Source of the DNA: Zhihengliuella salsuginis
Lineage (GTDB): Bacteria > Actinomycetota > Actinomycetes > Actinomycetales > Micrococcaceae
Direction: 5' to 3'
Assembly (NCBI RefSeq): GCF_014651715.1
Contig: NZ_BMXK01000005.1
Location: 1 to 64,000, forward strand
Length of the DNA stretch: 64,000 bases
Both the position numbers and the translations under genes were made by a program. A model generated the notes under the pieces. That model ran no database searches, had not been told where the DNA came from, and was given only the letters and a program-made list of their open reading frames with translations. Shown piece by piece: positions 1 through 9,419 of the stretch; positions within the stretch are counted from its first letter, which is position 1; every line of letters starts with the position of its first letter.

Positions 1-99
1 CCGCCTCGCACGCCACAACGCGCGAAACGGACGCCCCGATACCCAATAGTTCAGCAGTCTCCTAGGGCGGCACGCTGCCCCGGCGGCTATCCGGCCTGG

Positions 100-519
100 T
101 CAGCCCTGCATGGCCTCCGGGTCCATCCAGGCGACCTCCCAGACGTGCCCGTCCGGGTCGGCGAACGCGCCCTGGTACATGCCGGGGAACGGCGCGTCGG
201 CCTCGCGGTAGGCGGAACCGCCGCCGGCGACCGCCTTGGACATCAGCTGGTCGACCTCGTCGGACGACTCGCAGGACAGGGCGTTGAGGACCTCGTGGGC
301 TCCCCGGGCGCCGGGCAGGTGCGGGGCGTCCGACTCGACGAGGAACGTCGCGAAGTACTCCCGCTTGAGGACCATGATGGTGATGACGTCGGAGATGACC
401 CAGCTGGAGGCGTTCTCGTCGGAGAACTGCTCGTTCTTGGTGAACCCGAGCGCGCCGTAGAAGGCATCCGCCGCGGCCAGATCATCGGTGGGCAGGTTGA
501 CGAAGATCATTCGACTCAT
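100..519 (-). CDS. VOC (glyoxalase/bleomycin-resistance-like) protein
   Basis: A 139-residue single-module protein of the vicinal oxygen chelate fold. It opens with the typical first strand (MIFVNLPTDDLAAADAFYGA, residues 4-23) and ends with a strand containing FADPDGHVWEVAW, the usual DPDGH-xWE signature. Soluble and cytoplasmic. The substrate cannot be told from sequence; such small VOC proteins are often annotated as glyoxalase-related or PhnB-like. It is divergent from the GAF regulator downstream, with about 150 bases between the two starts. Bases 1-99 beyond its stop codon hold nothing I can recognise. Confidence 0.85.
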   Translation of the reverse strand: MSRMIFVNLPTDDLAAADAFYGALGFTKNEQFSDENASSWVISDVITIMVLKREYFATFLVESDAPHLPGARGAHEVLNALSCESSDEVDQLMSKAVAGGGSAYREADAPFPGMYQGAFADPDGHVWEVAWMDPEAMQG

Positions 520-594
520 GAGGCCAACTATGGCACCGTGCGACGCGCTTGCCTAGACCCCGGAGACGCTCTGGCCGGGCGGAGTCGGCGGGCA

Positions 595-600
595 TAGACT
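595..600 (+). promoter_or_regulatory. Probable -10 element of the GAF regulator gene
   Basis: TAGACT matches the actinobacterial -10 pattern TANNNT. It would start a transcript near 607, giving a 60-base leader before the ATG at 670, which has its own GAGAGGA-type ribosome site. No convincing -35 is visible. Confidence 0.35.
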
Positions 601-669
601 GCAGTGCGGGCGTGTGACGCGCGCCACGTGTCGAGCCGGCCCGTGGCACCCGAGGTCGAGAGGAACGCG

Positions 670-1995
670 ATGAGGATGACGACGCCGGCGCAGCCTGCGC
701 TCCAGCGCTCGGCCCGCGCCGCGCACGGCGTCCTGGGCGACGTCGGCGCCGGCAGCGCCTTGGATCTCCTCCGCCCCGTGGTCGGCGACTCGTGGCGTCG
801 GTCGCTCGGATTTCTGACTCCGGGCCGGATCGAACCGCCCGTCGCCCTCGCCTCCGGCGACCTCGCGGCCTACCTTCGAGACCATCCGCTCTCCGCGGTG
901 CTCCCCGTCATCACGCGCCTGCTCGTCGAGCCGGCACGCGACACCGGACTACTCGTGGCGGTCGGGGACGCGGACGGCCGACTGCTGTGGGTCGAGGGCG
1001 ACGACGACGCCGTCCGCCGTGCCGAGGCCATGGCCTTCGTCCCCGGGGCCGACTGGTCCGAGCGCGCCGTCGGCACGTCGGCACCCGGCACCGCCCTGGC
1101 CACGGGCCGCGGCGTCCAGGTCAGCGGGGCGGAGCATTTCAGCGAGATCGCGCACCGGTTCAGCTGCACGGCCTCGCCGATCCACGGCCCGGACGGGCGC
1201 CTGCTCGGCGTCGTCGACATCACGGGTGGTCCGGAGGCCGTCGCCGTCCACTCGCTGAGCCTCGTGAGCGCCGCCGTCGCCGCCGCCGAGGCCGAACTCC
1301 GCCTGGCGGCGTTCCGCGGGGACGCGCCGCGCTCGGCTCCCGCGTCGCGCAGCCGCACGGCACCGGCGAAGACGCCGACCCTGAGCGCGCTCGGGCGCGA
1401 CGACGTCGAACTCGCGTGCGCCGGCGGCACGCTGACGTTGACGGGGCGGCACGCGGAGATCGCCACCCTGCTCGCGTGGCACCAGTCGTCGAAACACCAC
1501 AGCAGGCATCCGGGAGGCGGGCTCAGCGCGGACGCCCTGGCGGTCGAGCTCCTGGGCGAGGACGCGCGGACCGTGACCCTGCGCGCCGAGATCGCCCGGC
1601 TGCGCCACGTGCTCCGAGGATCCGGCCTCGACCTCGAACTCGCGTCCCGGCCCTACCGGCTCGAACCGGCACCCGGGTGCGACGCCCGGAACGTGCTCGA
1701 ACTCGTCGGACAAGGACGGTATCGGCAGGCCCTCGCGCTATACCACGGGCTCCTCCTGCCCCGTTCGGACGCGCCCGGGATCCGGGCGATCAGGGGCGAG
1801 GTCTCCGGCGCGCTGCGCGAGGCGATGCTCGCCGACGCCGGGCCCGAGGTCCTCACCGACTACCTGGAGCTGCCCGAGGCCGCCGAGGACGTCGACGCGC
1901 TGGCCACGGCGCTGCGGATCCTGCCGCCGCGATCGCCGCGCCGCGCCGTCGTGCTCTCCCGCCTGGACCGGCTCGACGCGCAGCGCCGCTCCTGA
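670..1995 (+). CDS. GAF-domain transcriptional regulator of the acetaldehyde/alcohol dehydrogenase locus
   Basis: A 441-residue protein. The N-terminal half is a GAF-type sensor like that of AcoR-type regulators, with the segments [17 protein letters not shown], then [10 protein letters not shown] and LLGVVDITG. The C-terminal part (from about residue 235) has a winged-helix-like region ([26 protein letters not shown]) rather than a sigma-54 AAA domain. This architecture is commonly found next to aldehyde dehydrogenase genes in Micrococcaceae. The ATG at 670 was chosen over the in-frame GTG at 604 because GAGAGGA lies just upstream and the GTG sits on a probable promoter. It lies 118 bases before the aldehyde dehydrogenase on the same strand and probably activates it; the inducer is unknown. 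Confidence 0.8.
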   Translation: MRMTTPAQPALQRSARAAHGVLGDVGAGSALDLLRPVVGDSWRRSLGFLTPGRIEPPVALASGDLAAYLRDHPLSAVLPVITRLLVEPARDTGLLVAVGDADGRLLWVEGDDDAVRRAEAMAFVPGADWSERAVGTSAPGTALATGRGVQVSGAEHFSEIAHRFSCTASPIHGPDGRLLGVVDITGGPEAVAVHSLSLVSAAVAAAEAELRLAAFRGDAPRSAPASRSRTAPAKTPTLSALGRDDVELACAGGTLTLTGRHAEIATLLAWHQSSKHHSRHPGGGLSADALAVELLGEDARTVTLRAEIARLRHVLRGSGLDLELASRPYRLEPAPGCDARNVLELVGQGRYRQALALYHGLLLPRSDAPGIRAIRGEVSGALREAMLADAGPEVLTDYLELPEAAEDVDALATALRILPPRSPRRAVVLSRLDRLDAQRRS

Positions 1996-2014
1996 CGCGC
2001 CGGGATCGGGCCGG

Positions 2015-2031
2015 TGCAACCCGGCTGCAAC
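2015..2031 (+). promoter_or_regulatory. Direct repeats TGCAAC before the aldehyde dehydrogenase gene
   Basis: Two TGCAAC hexamers begin at 2015 and 2026, 11 bases apart (one helical turn). The second runs into CAACGTTG, a perfect 8-base palindrome. The position, between the GAF regulator gene and its presumed target, fits an activator site. This is inference only. Confidence 0.3.
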
Positions 2032-2113
2032 GTTGGCCGGCGTAACTTCGGCAGGGCAAGCACGCGAGGCCGGTCGAAGCAGACCGGCGGGCACGCCGAC
2101 GAAGGAGTCAGCC

Positions 2114-3637
2114 ATGACCGTCTACGCCAATCCGGGAACCGAAGGTTCGCTCATCACCTTCAAGACCCGCTACGACCACTACATCGGTGGCGAGTGGAAA
2201 GCGCCAGTGAAGGGCCAGTACTTCGAGAACGTCACGCCGGTGACCGGCAAGGTGTTCTGCGAGGTGGGCCGCGGCACCGCGGAGGATATTGAGGCCGCGC
2301 TGGATGCCGCTCACGCCGCCGCACCCGCCTGGGGCAAAACCAGCCCGGCCGAGCGCGCCCTGATCCTGCACCGCATCGCGGACCGCATCGAGGAGAACCT
2401 CGAAATGATGGCCGTGGCCGAAACCTGGGACAACGGCAAGGCCATCCGCGAGTGCCTGAACGCCGACCTGCCGCTGGCAGTTGACCACTTCCGCTACTTC
2501 GCCGGTGCAATCCGCGCCCAGGAAGGCAGCCTCTCCCAGCTCGACGACGACACCACCGCATACCACTACCACGAGCCGCTGGGCGTGGTCGGGCAGATCA
2601 TCCCGTGGAACTTCCCGATCCTCATGGCCGTCTGGAAGCTCGCCCCGGCGCTGGCAGCGGGCAACGCCGTCGTGCTGAAACCGGCCGAGCAGACCCCGGT
2701 CTCGATCCTGGTACTCATGGAGCTGATCGGCGACCTGTTGCCAGCCGGCGTGCTGAACGTGGTCAACGGCTTCGGCGTGGAAGCGGGCAAGCCGCTGGCA
2801 TCGAACAAGCGCATCCGCAAGATCGCCTTCACCGGCGAGACCACCACCGGCCGTCTGATCATGCAGTACGCCTCCGAGAACCTGATTCCGGTCACCCTGG
2901 AGCTGGGCGGCAAGTCCCCTAACATCTTCTTCGAGGACATTGCCTCCAAGGACGATGCCTTCTACGACAAGGCCCAGGAAGGTTTCACCCTGTTCGCGCT
3001 GAACCAAGGCGAGGTCTGCACCTGCCCATCGCGTGCACTGATCCAGGAAAGCATCTACGAGAAGTTCATGGGAGATGTCGTGGCCCGTACCAAGGCCATC
3101 AAGCAGGGCCACCCGCTGGATACCGAGACCATGATGGGTGCCCAGGCCTCTAATGACCAGCTGGAGAAGATCCTGTCCTACATGGACATCGGCAAAGCCG
3201 AGGGTGCCAAGGTGCTGCTTGGCGGCGGCCGCGCGGATCTGGGCGGGGAACTGTCCGGCGGCTTCTACGTGCAGCCGACCATCTTCGAGGGCACTAATGA
3301 CATGCGCATCTTCCAGGAGGAGATCTTCGGTCCGGTGGTCGCGGTGACCAAGTTCAAGGACTACGACGACGCGATCTCCATCGCCAACGACACCCTGTAC
3401 GGACTGGGTTCGGGCGTGTGGAGCCGCAATGGCAACGTGGCCTACCGTGCCGGCCGCGCCATCCAGGCCGGACGCGTGTGGGTCAACCAGTACCACGCCT
3501 ACCCGGCGCACTCGGCCTTCGGCGGATACAAGTCCTCGGGTATCGGTCGCGAGAACCACCTGATGATGCTGGACCACTACCAGCAGACCAAGAACCTGCT
3601 GGTCTCCTACTCGGAGGACAAGCTCGGCTTCTTCTAA
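2114..3637 (+). CDS. NAD-dependent acetaldehyde (aldehyde) dehydrogenase
   Basis: A 507-residue aldehyde dehydrogenase of the ExaC/AldB acetaldehyde type, oxidising aldehydes to acids with NAD(P). The oxyanion Asn is in IPWNFP (N166), the general base E263 in LELGGK and the nucleophile C302 in GEVCTC. The CTC pair at the active site is typical of this bacterial acetaldehyde group. The start at 2114 has GAAGGAG 7-8 bases upstream; the longer frame to 2033 has none. It is followed by adhP and a DUF779 gene, forming an ethanol/acetaldehyde oxidation set. Third codon positions look less extreme in GC than in the neighbouring carotenoid genes. Confidence 0.95.
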   Translation: MTVYANPGTEGSLITFKTRYDHYIGGEWKAPVKGQYFENVTPVTGKVFCEVGRGTAEDIEAALDAAHAAAPAWGKTSPAERALILHRIADRIEENLEMMAVAETWDNGKAIRECLNADLPLAVDHFRYFAGAIRAQEGSLSQLDDDTTAYHYHEPLGVVGQIIPWNFPILMAVWKLAPALAAGNAVVLKPAEQTPVSILVLMELIGDLLPAGVLNVVNGFGVEAGKPLASNKRIRKIAFTGETTTGRLIMQYASENLIPVTLELGGKSPNIFFEDIASKDDAFYDKAQEGFTLFALNQGEVCTCPSRALIQESIYEKFMGDVVARTKAIKQGHPLDTETMMGAQASNDQLEKILSYMDIGKAEGAKVLLGGGRADLGGELSGGFYVQPTIFEGTNDMRIFQEEIFGPVVAVTKFKDYDDAISIANDTLYGLGSGVWSRNGNVAYRAGRAIQAGRVWVNQYHAYPAHSAFGGYKSSGIGRENHLMMLDHYQQTKNLLVSYSEDKLGFF

Positions 3638-3658
3638 GCCGGGGAAGCACCATCCCAC

Positions 3659-3676
3659 CCGAACCGCCCGGTTCGG
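3659..3676 (+). terminator. Short intercistronic hairpin between aldehyde and alcohol dehydrogenase genes
   Basis: Perfect 8-base inverted repeat CCGAACCG / CGGTTCGG with a 2-base loop and no T run. It is more likely a weak attenuator or mRNA-stabilising hairpin than a full terminator. Confidence 0.35.
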
Positions 3677-3710
3677 AGATCCATCCCACGAACTTCAAAG
3701 GACAACGAAC

Positions 3711-4736
3711 ATGAGTACCATGAAAGCCGCAATAGTCGAGAACTTCAGCGATGACCTGAAGGTAGGGGAGATCCCGATCCCGCAGCCCGGACCGGGCCAG
3801 GCCCTGGTCAAGCTCATCGCCTCCGGCGTCTGCCACACCGACCTGCACGCCGCAGAGGGCGACTGGCCGGTCAAGCCGAAGCTTCCGCTGGTCCCCGGGC
3901 ACGAGGGCGTGGGCACCGTAGTCGCCGTCGGCGAAGGCGTCACCGAGGTCGAAGAGGGCGATGTGGTCGGCAACGCCTGGCTGGCCAGCGCCTGCGGCAG
4001 CTGCGAATACTGCCGTACCGGCTGGGAGACGCTGTGCGAATCCCAGTCCAACGGCGGCTACTCGATGGACGGCTCCTTCGGCCAGTACATGCTGGTGGAC
4101 GCGAAATTCGCCGCCCGCATTCCCGAGGGCTCCGACCCGCACGAGATCGCCCCGGTGCTCTGCGCGGGGGTGACCGTCTACAAGGGGTTGAAGATGACCG
4201 GGGTGCGCCCGGGCCAGTGGGTCGCGATCTCCGGCATCGGCGGGCTGGGGCACATCGCGGTGCAGTATGCGGTGGCCATGGGCATGCGCGTGGTCGCCAT
4301 CGACGTGGCCGACGACAAGCTCGCGCTGGCCACCAAGCATGGGGCCGAGCTGACGGTGAACGCGTTCGCGCAGGACCCGGCCGAGATCATCCAGGAGAAG
4401 GTCGGCGGGACCCACGGGGTGCTGGTCACCGCCGTGCACCCGGCAGCGTTCGGGCAGGCCATTGGCATGACCCGGCGCGGGGGAACGATCGTGTTCAACG
4501 GCCTTCCCGCCGGCGACTTCCCTGCCCCGATCTTCAATATCGTCCTCAAGGGCCTGACCATCCGCGGCTCGATCGTCGGCACACGCCAGGACATGATCGA
4601 GGCGGTGGACTTCTATGCGGCCGGCAAGATCAAGCCGACCTTCCACACCCGTCCACTGGAAGACATCAACGCGGTCTTCGACGAGATGCGCCACGCCAAG
4701 ATCGACGGGCGCGTCGTCATCGACTACGCTGCATAG
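3711..4736 (+). CDS. adhP: Zinc-dependent alcohol dehydrogenase (AdhP type)
   Basis: A 341-residue medium-chain dehydrogenase, oxidising ethanol and similar alcohols with NAD. Catalytic zinc ligands are C41 (GVCHTDLH), H64 with E65 (PGHEGVG) and C151. Structural zinc cysteines are C95, C98, C101 and C109. The dinucleotide motif GIGGLG spans residues 175-180. Length and motifs match AdhP/AdhA of Gram-positive bacteria. The ATG follows CAAAGGACAACGAAC. It sits in the aldehyde dehydrogenase / adhP / DUF779 set, so ethanol use or detoxification is the likely role. Confidence 0.95.
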   Translation: MSTMKAAIVENFSDDLKVGEIPIPQPGPGQALVKLIASGVCHTDLHAAEGDWPVKPKLPLVPGHEGVGTVVAVGEGVTEVEEGDVVGNAWLASACGSCEYCRTGWETLCESQSNGGYSMDGSFGQYMLVDAKFAARIPEGSDPHEIAPVLCAGVTVYKGLKMTGVRPGQWVAISGIGGLGHIAVQYAVAMGMRVVAIDVADDKLALATKHGAELTVNAFAQDPAEIIQEKVGGTHGVLVTAVHPAAFGQAIGMTRRGGTIVFNGLPAGDFPAPIFNIVLKGLTIRGSIVGTRQDMIEAVDFYAAGKIKPTFHTRPLEDINAVFDEMRHAKIDGRVVIDYAA

Positions 4737-4742
4737 CCCGGT

Positions 4743-4777
4743 GCGCGGCCCGGCGGGAGCTTCCTGCCGGGCCGCGC
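4743..4777 (+). terminator. Hairpin after adhP
   Basis: GCGCGGCCCGGC (4743-4754) pairs perfectly with GCCGGGCCGCGC (4766-4777), and the inner bases GGGA/TCCT extend the stem. There is no T run. It lies 7 bases after the adhP stop codon and 30 bases before the DUF779 gene, so it may lower expression of the last gene or be a partial terminator. Confidence 0.5.
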
Positions 4778-4807
4778 GCAGCGGCCCACCATGAACAGGA
4801 GCAGGCC

Positions 4808-5209
4808 ATGAGCACCGTCACCGAAACGCGCGCCGCCATCGAGGGAGAGGATTTCTCCCGGGTGGCTTTCACCTCCGACGCCCTTCAGCTGCTGCGCAAG
4901 CTGTGGGGGATCCATGGCCCGCTGATGTTCCACCAGTCCGGAGGCTGCTGCGACGGGTCCTCGCCGATGTGCTATCCGGCCGGTGAATTCCGCACAGGCG
5001 GATCGGACATCCTGCTCGGCGTGCTCGCCCTGGACGATGCCGAGGGTGCCGCTTTGGGCGAGATCGAGTTCTGGATGTCCGCCGAGCAGTTCGCCTACTG
5101 GAAGCACACGCACCTGACGGTGGACGTCGTCGACGGCCGCGGGTCCGGATTCTCGGTGGAGGCCCCGGAGGGCAAGCGCTTCCTCATCCGCAGCGAGCTC
5201 ATGGGCTGA
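4808..5209 (+). CDS. DUF779 protein associated with acetaldehyde dehydrogenase
   Basis: A 133-residue soluble protein. The DUF779 core is recognisable from HQSGGCCDGSSPMC (about residues 43-56) with its paired cysteines, then EIEFWMSAEQFAYWKH. DUF779 genes regularly sit beside ExaC-type acetaldehyde dehydrogenases; a role in that pathway, perhaps with a metal bound by the Cys-rich segment, is plausible but not established. AACAGGAGCAGGCC gives a ribosome site before the ATG. The next gene is convergent and ends only 9 bases away. Confidence 0.85.
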   Translation: MSTVTETRAAIEGEDFSRVAFTSDALQLLRKLWGIHGPLMFHQSGGCCDGSSPMCYPAGEFRTGGSDILLGVLALDDAEGAALGEIEFWMSAEQFAYWKHTHLTVDVVDGRGSGFSVEAPEGKRFLIRSELMG

Positions 5210-5218
5210 CCCGGCCGG

Positions 5219-5980
5219 CTACCGAGCCGGCGGCATGATGATCTGGAAGGCGTTCCCGTGCGGGTCCGCGACCGTGGCCAGCCGGCCGAACGGGGAGTCG
5301 TCCGCGCCGTCGAGCACCGTTCCGCCCAACGTCGTGACCTGTTCCATGGCGGCGTCGACGTCAGCCACCTGGAAGTAGATCCGCCAGTACGGGTCGGTGC
5401 CCGACGGGAAGATCTCGGAGGCGTCGCACAAACCGGCGGTCGCGGCGTCCTGCGGCCAGTTCGTCGCGTAGGCGAGCCCGCCGTCCATCATCTGGTTCTC
5501 CCAGCCGAAGACGGAGGCGTAGAAGTCGCGGTCGGCGTCGAAGGACGTGGACATCTCCTCGAACCAGACGGGCGTGCCGTCCGTGAGCGGCTGCTCGAAG
5601 CCGTCGAACGATTCCGCCTGCCAGATGCCCAGCGACGCCCCGGAGGGTGCGGCCACGATGGCGACCCTGCCGAGCTCGCCGATCTGCATCGGGTCGAACA
5701 GGACCCGGCCGCCGGCCGCGGTGGTCCGCTTCACGGCCTTGGCCAGATCGTCGGTGCCGAGGTGCACGGTCCAGTCGGTGGGCACGTTCTCGTCGTCCGG
5801 GATTCCGGGGGAGGCCCCGCCGATGATGCGGCCGTCCGCCGAGCGGATCATCCGGTAGTTGCCCAGCTCGGGGCCCTGGTCCTCGAAGGTCCAGCCGAAC
5901 AGCGTCCCGTAGAACGCTTCGCAGGGCTCGGGGTCGGGGAAGTAGATGTCGATCCAGACGGGGTTTCCGGTGCTGGCCAT
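5219..5980 (-). CDS. Two-module VOC family protein
   Basis: A 253-residue protein made of two glyoxalase-like modules, residues 1-120 (opening NPVWIDIYFPDPEPCEAFYG) and about 130-253 (opening PVWFEEMSTSFDADRDFYA and ending VADPHGNAFQII). Tandem VOC proteins of this size resemble the CFP32-like group of actinobacteria. The substrate is unknown. GAAAGGACC precedes the ATG. The reading frame stays open far upstream, but the sequence before 5980 does not look like protein. It is 53 bases from the stop of the MFS gene on the same strand. Confidence 0.85.
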   Translation of the reverse strand: MASTGNPVWIDIYFPDPEPCEAFYGTLFGWTFEDQGPELGNYRMIRSADGRIIGGASPGIPDDENVPTDWTVHLGTDDLAKAVKRTTAAGGRVLFDPMQIGELGRVAIVAAPSGASLGIWQAESFDGFEQPLTDGTPVWFEEMSTSFDADRDFYASVFGWENQMMDGGLAYATNWPQDAATAGLCDASEIFPSGTDPYWRIYFQVADVDAAMEQVTTLGGTVLDGADDSPFGRLATVADPHGNAFQIIMPPAR

Positions 5981-6033
5981 GGTGCGGTCCTTTCGGGGCG
6001 GTCCGGGTGCTGGTCTCCTCATCTTCGCGCGGA

Positions 6034-7227
6034 TCAGTCCGCGGGGCCAGAGGGGCGGACCTGCCGTCTCGCGGCCAGCGGCAGCGTGAGCAGGGAGAAG
6101 ACCGCGCAGGCGATGAGCGCGGCCGAGAACGACCAGCCCGCCGCGAGTGCGCCGACGAGCACCGAACCGAGGCCCGTGCCGGTGTCGAACCCGACGTTCC
6201 AGGCGGCGCTGGCGATCCCGTAGTCGCGCCGGTGCACGGCCGTGAACGCCTCGACGAGGGTGAGGTTCTGCAGCCCGCCGTAGCTGACGCCCACGATCGC
6301 CATGGAGACCAGCAGCAGCACGACGGCGGTGCTCTCCTCGTCGGCCACCGCCCACGCGCCGAGGCCCAGGCCGATGACCGTCAGCACCACGAGCGGGAGG
6401 ATGAAGGCGTGCGCCCCGAACCGGTCCGCCAGATGGCCGAAGCGCCACCGGGCCAGCGCGGCCGTGGCGGTCAGCAGGAGGAGACCGGCCGTCGTCGCGC
6501 CCGCGTCGGAGCTCATCTGCGGGGTGAACGTGATGAACGCTCCGCCGGCGAGCGTCACGGCGAGCAGCAGGGCCATGGGCCGGGCCAGCGGCAGGAAGCG
6601 CCGCCGGGTCACCGGCACGTCCGTGGCAGGGGCGGGGGCCTCGGGCAGCGCGTGCAGGTGCTTGGCCAGCCGCAGCGCGGGCGGCACGCTCAGCAGCGGC
6701 AGCGCCCCGAGGATGAAGACCGGCCAGAAGCCGATGTTGAGGGCCACCCACGGCGCGAGCGGCAGCAGGGCGAGCTGCGGGACGGCGATCGCCAGGCCGT
6801 ACGCGCCGATCGCCTTGCCGCGGCGGCCCGGCTCCACGAGCTCGGCGACGGCGGTGCTTCCGGCGACCGTCAGGACGCCGAAGCCGAGCCCGCGCACCGC
6901 GGACAGCGCCAGCACGGGGGCCAGCTCGGGGGAGAGGGCGAACAGCAGCGGCGGCAGCCCGAGCAGGACCATGCCGGTCGCCAGCACCGGCGCCCACCCG
7001 AAGCGGCGCAGGGCCCAGGGGACGAACGGCTGCGCGAGCACCGTGAACAGCATCAGCACGCCGTTGACGAGGCCGGACCCGCCGGCCCCGGCGCCGCCCT
7101 CCAGGGTCCAGAGCGGCGCGGTGGGCATGAGGGCGGAGAATCCGGAGAAGCCGAAGCCGGTCATCAGCAGCAGGGCGGGCATTCCGGGCATGCGCCAGAC
7201 GGGCGGCGGCGACACGTTGTTGCTCAT
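6034..7227 (-). CDS. Major facilitator superfamily transporter
   Basis: A 397-residue integral membrane protein with about twelve hydrophobic segments in two halves separated near residues 190-210 by a charged loop (VPVTRRRFLPLARP). Conserved features are RGLGFG in the first half, the GRRGKAIGAYG loop, and RFGHLADRFG, an MFS loop motif, in the second. It resembles drug or metabolite efflux MFS proteins; the substrate cannot be assigned. The start has a CACAAT -10 exactly 6 bases upstream and no ribosome site, so the gene is probably leaderless. It may continue into the VOC gene downstream. Confidence 0.85.
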   Translation of the reverse strand: MSNNVSPPPVWRMPGMPALLLMTGFGFSGFSALMPTAPLWTLEGGAGAGGSGLVNGVLMLFTVLAQPFVPWALRRFGWAPVLATGMVLLGLPPLLFALSPELAPVLALSAVRGLGFGVLTVAGSTAVAELVEPGRRGKAIGAYGLAIAVPQLALLPLAPWVALNIGFWPVFILGALPLLSVPPALRLAKHLHALPEAPAPATDVPVTRRRFLPLARPMALLLAVTLAGGAFITFTPQMSSDAGATTAGLLLLTATAALARWRFGHLADRFGAHAFILPLVVLTVIGLGLGAWAVADEESTAVVLLLVSMAIVGVSYGGLQNLTLVEAFTAVHRRDYGIASAAWNVGFDTGTGLGSVLVGALAAGWSFSAALIACAVFSLLTLPLAARRQVRPSGPAD

Positions 7228-7416
7228 GCTCTGATTGTGTCAGTTCAGGAGGGGAGCGGGAGACGGGCGCCGGCCGTGGTCGGAGCGGCTCGACGCGCTC
7301 CCTGTGATCGAATGGGGGTGTACTGGGTCGGAATCGAGCCGGGCTGCTCCGGCCGCCAAGCCGATCAACGTGCCACCCCTTGTCGAAAACCGGGCCCGGG
7401 CCCACTGGAAGGAACT

Positions 7417-7908
7417 GTGCGACAACTGGCGAATCGCATCACGGGTCTCGTCGAGCTCCTCTGGAGGGAAGTGGCGAAGTTCGGGCTCGTGGGCGGCCTG
7501 GGCTGGATCATCGACAACGGAATCTACGCTCTGCTCTGGCACGGCCCCATGGCGGACAGCACGATCAAGGCCCGGGTCGTGTCCACGGGACTGGCCGTCC
7601 TGTTCTCCTGGTTCGCGAACCGGTACTGGACGTTCCGCCACCGGCGCTCGGAGCGTGTGTGGAAGGAATTCTTCCTGTTCCTGACGATGAACGGGATCGG
7701 CCTGCTGATCGTCCTCGTCTGCCAGGTGGTCTCCAGGTATGTCCTGGGGTTCCAGTCGTTCACGGCGGACTTCGTGGCGGGCGGGGTCGTCGGCCTCATC
7801 CTGGGAACGATCTTCCGCTTCCTGGCCTACCGGTTCTTCGTCTTCAACGAGGAGCTCGATGAGGACCCCGGGTTCTCGCACGACCACGAGGGGCTCGGCG
7901 CCCATTGA
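7417..7908 (+). CDS. GtrA family membrane protein
   Basis: A 163-residue protein with four membrane segments and the GtrA hallmarks: KFGLVGGLGWIIDNGIYALL (around residues 20-39), FANRYWTFRHR after the second segment, and FRFLAYRFFVF near the C-terminus. GtrA proteins help flip or transfer polyprenyl-phosphate sugars for surface glycan building. The GTG at 7417 lies just after GGAAGGA, a rather short spacing; an in-frame GTG at 7471 with GGAGGGA, or an ATG at 7312, remain possible. No glycosyltransferase neighbour is present. Confidence 0.85.
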   Translation: MRQLANRITGLVELLWREVAKFGLVGGLGWIIDNGIYALLWHGPMADSTIKARVVSTGLAVLFSWFANRYWTFRHRRSERVWKEFFLFLTMNGIGLLIVLVCQVVSRYVLGFQSFTADFVAGGVVGLILGTIFRFLAYRFFVFNEELDEDPGFSHDHEGLGAH

Positions 7909-7986
7909 CCGGACCCCAGCGATGAGGTCTCGACAACCGCCGAGCCGAGCGGCGTCTAGTCCGCCGCCCGGGGCCGCCGCGCGCCG

Positions 7987-9252
7987 TCAGACATGCGCCC
8001 CCGGCTCGGGCCGGTACGGCGGGCGGCGGGCGGCCGCCGGGGCGTGCTCGGGACGAAGCCCCACCGCCGCCGCGTACGCCGGGACCGCCGTCAGCGCGGG
8101 GAAGCGCTCGACGAGCCGGGCCAGCGCTTTCGGCGCCGCGAACTCGACGCCGTCGCGCATGATGCGGGAGAGCCCGCGGTGCAGCAGCCGCTGCATGGTC
8201 TGGGTGGCGACGGTCGGGGGAGTACGACGGCGCTGCACGGCCGCGACGTCGCGGTTGCCGATGGTCCCCGCGAGCAGCGGTCGCGCCAGCATCCGGGCCG
8301 CGGCGACGCCGTCCTGGATCGCCAGGTTGATGCCGACGCCGGCGATCGGGGACATCGCGTGGGCGGCGTCCCCGATGCACAGCAGCCCCTTCGCGTGCCA
8401 CCGCTCCAGCCGGGTGAGGCGGACGTCCAGCAGCTTCACGTCGCCGAAGTCCAGGGCCGCGGCCGCGTCCGGCAGCTCCGGGTAGGCGGCCGCGACGTCC
8501 CGTCGCAGTGCGTCGATGCCCTCGGCGCGCAGACGTCCGTCCGCGCCCTTCGGGATGATCCGGGCCACCTGCAGGTAGCCGCGCCGCGGGATGCCCACGT
8601 AGAGCTGGCCGGCGATGCCGCGCGGCAGCAGCGACTCGGCGATCAGCCGGTCCCCGCCCTCCGCGGTGGGCAGCCGGAACCACCAGACGTCGGCGTCGAC
8701 GGGGAAGTCGCGGACCGGCAGCGACGCCTGATGCGCCGCAGTGGACCACCGGCCGTCGGCCGCCAGGGTGAGGTGCGCGCGGACCTCGCCGGCGCCGTCG
8801 TCGTCCTGGAACCGGGCGCCGACCACCTGGTCGCCCTCGAAGACCAGGCCGGTGACCTCGGTGCGCAGGCGCAGGGTGAAGTTCGGCTCGCGCTCGCCGG
8901 CCGCGGCGACGAGGTTGAGGAAGTCCCACTGCGGGATCATCGCGATGTAGGGGTGCTTGAGGCGGATCCGGCGCAGGTCGCCCACGCGGACCGTGCCGCC
9001 GCCGGCGAGGGGGAGGTTGACCTCCTGGATGCGGCTGTGCGGCAGCTCGTCGAACGCGTCGAAGAGACCCAGCTCGTCGAGCAGTTCGAGCGTGGTGGGG
9101 TGGACGGTGTCGCCGCGGAAGTCGCGCAGGAAGTCTCCGTGCTTCTCCAGCACGGTCACCGGGACCCCGGAGCGCGCGAGGAGCAGGCCGGCGATCATGC
9201 CCGCCGGGCCGCCGCCGATGATGAGGCACGTGGTGCGCTGTCGAGTCGTCAT
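7987..9252 (-). CDS. FAD-dependent aromatic-ring-hydroxylase-like oxidoreductase
   Basis: A 421-residue flavoprotein of the PHBH/UbiH class. The N-terminal Rossmann motif is LIIGGGPAGMIAG with the ribose-binding acidic residue in TVLEKH; a later GDAAHAMSPIAGVGINLAIQD segment (around residues 290-310) is the second FAD motif GD-AH-P-G-G. The substrate is unknown: candidates are aromatic compounds or tetracycline/rifampicin-like drugs. The ATG is preceded by CCGGAGGTCC. It is monocistronic and divergent from the PfkB kinase gene. Confidence 0.85.
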   Translation of the reverse strand: MTTRQRTTCLIIGGGPAGMIAGLLLARSGVPVTVLEKHGDFLRDFRGDTVHPTTLELLDELGLFDAFDELPHSRIQEVNLPLAGGGTVRVGDLRRIRLKHPYIAMIPQWDFLNLVAAAGEREPNFTLRLRTEVTGLVFEGDQVVGARFQDDDGAGEVRAHLTLAADGRWSTAAHQASLPVRDFPVDADVWWFRLPTAEGGDRLIAESLLPRGIAGQLYVGIPRRGYLQVARIIPKGADGRLRAEGIDALRRDVAAAYPELPDAAAALDFGDVKLLDVRLTRLERWHAKGLLCIGDAAHAMSPIAGVGINLAIQDGVAAARMLARPLLAGTIGNRDVAAVQRRRTPPTVATQTMQRLLHRGLSRIMRDGVEFAAPKALARLVERFPALTAVPAYAAAVGLRPEHAPAAARRPPYRPEPGAHV

Positions 9253-9419
9253 GGTGGACCTCCGGACCCGACGCTAGCCGCGCGCGCCGGGCGCGGCAAG
9301 GCCCGATTGTGACAGGGCGTCGTGACGGCCCCCACCCGCGCTGGGTACCCTTGGGCGGAACTCTCCATCCGACAGCGAGGTCGCTCGGAGGACCCGCTAC
9401 CTACAAGAGGAGGCCCGGC

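Noticed and set aside
604-669. Upstream GTG start for the GAF regulator.
   Set aside because: A probable -10 box ends 3 bases before it, and the ATG at 670 has a ribosome site.
5981-7405. Long minus-strand open frame upstream of the two-module VOC gene.
   Set aside because: It reads the MFS gene in another frame, with Arg/Pro/Ala-rich sequence and no domain.
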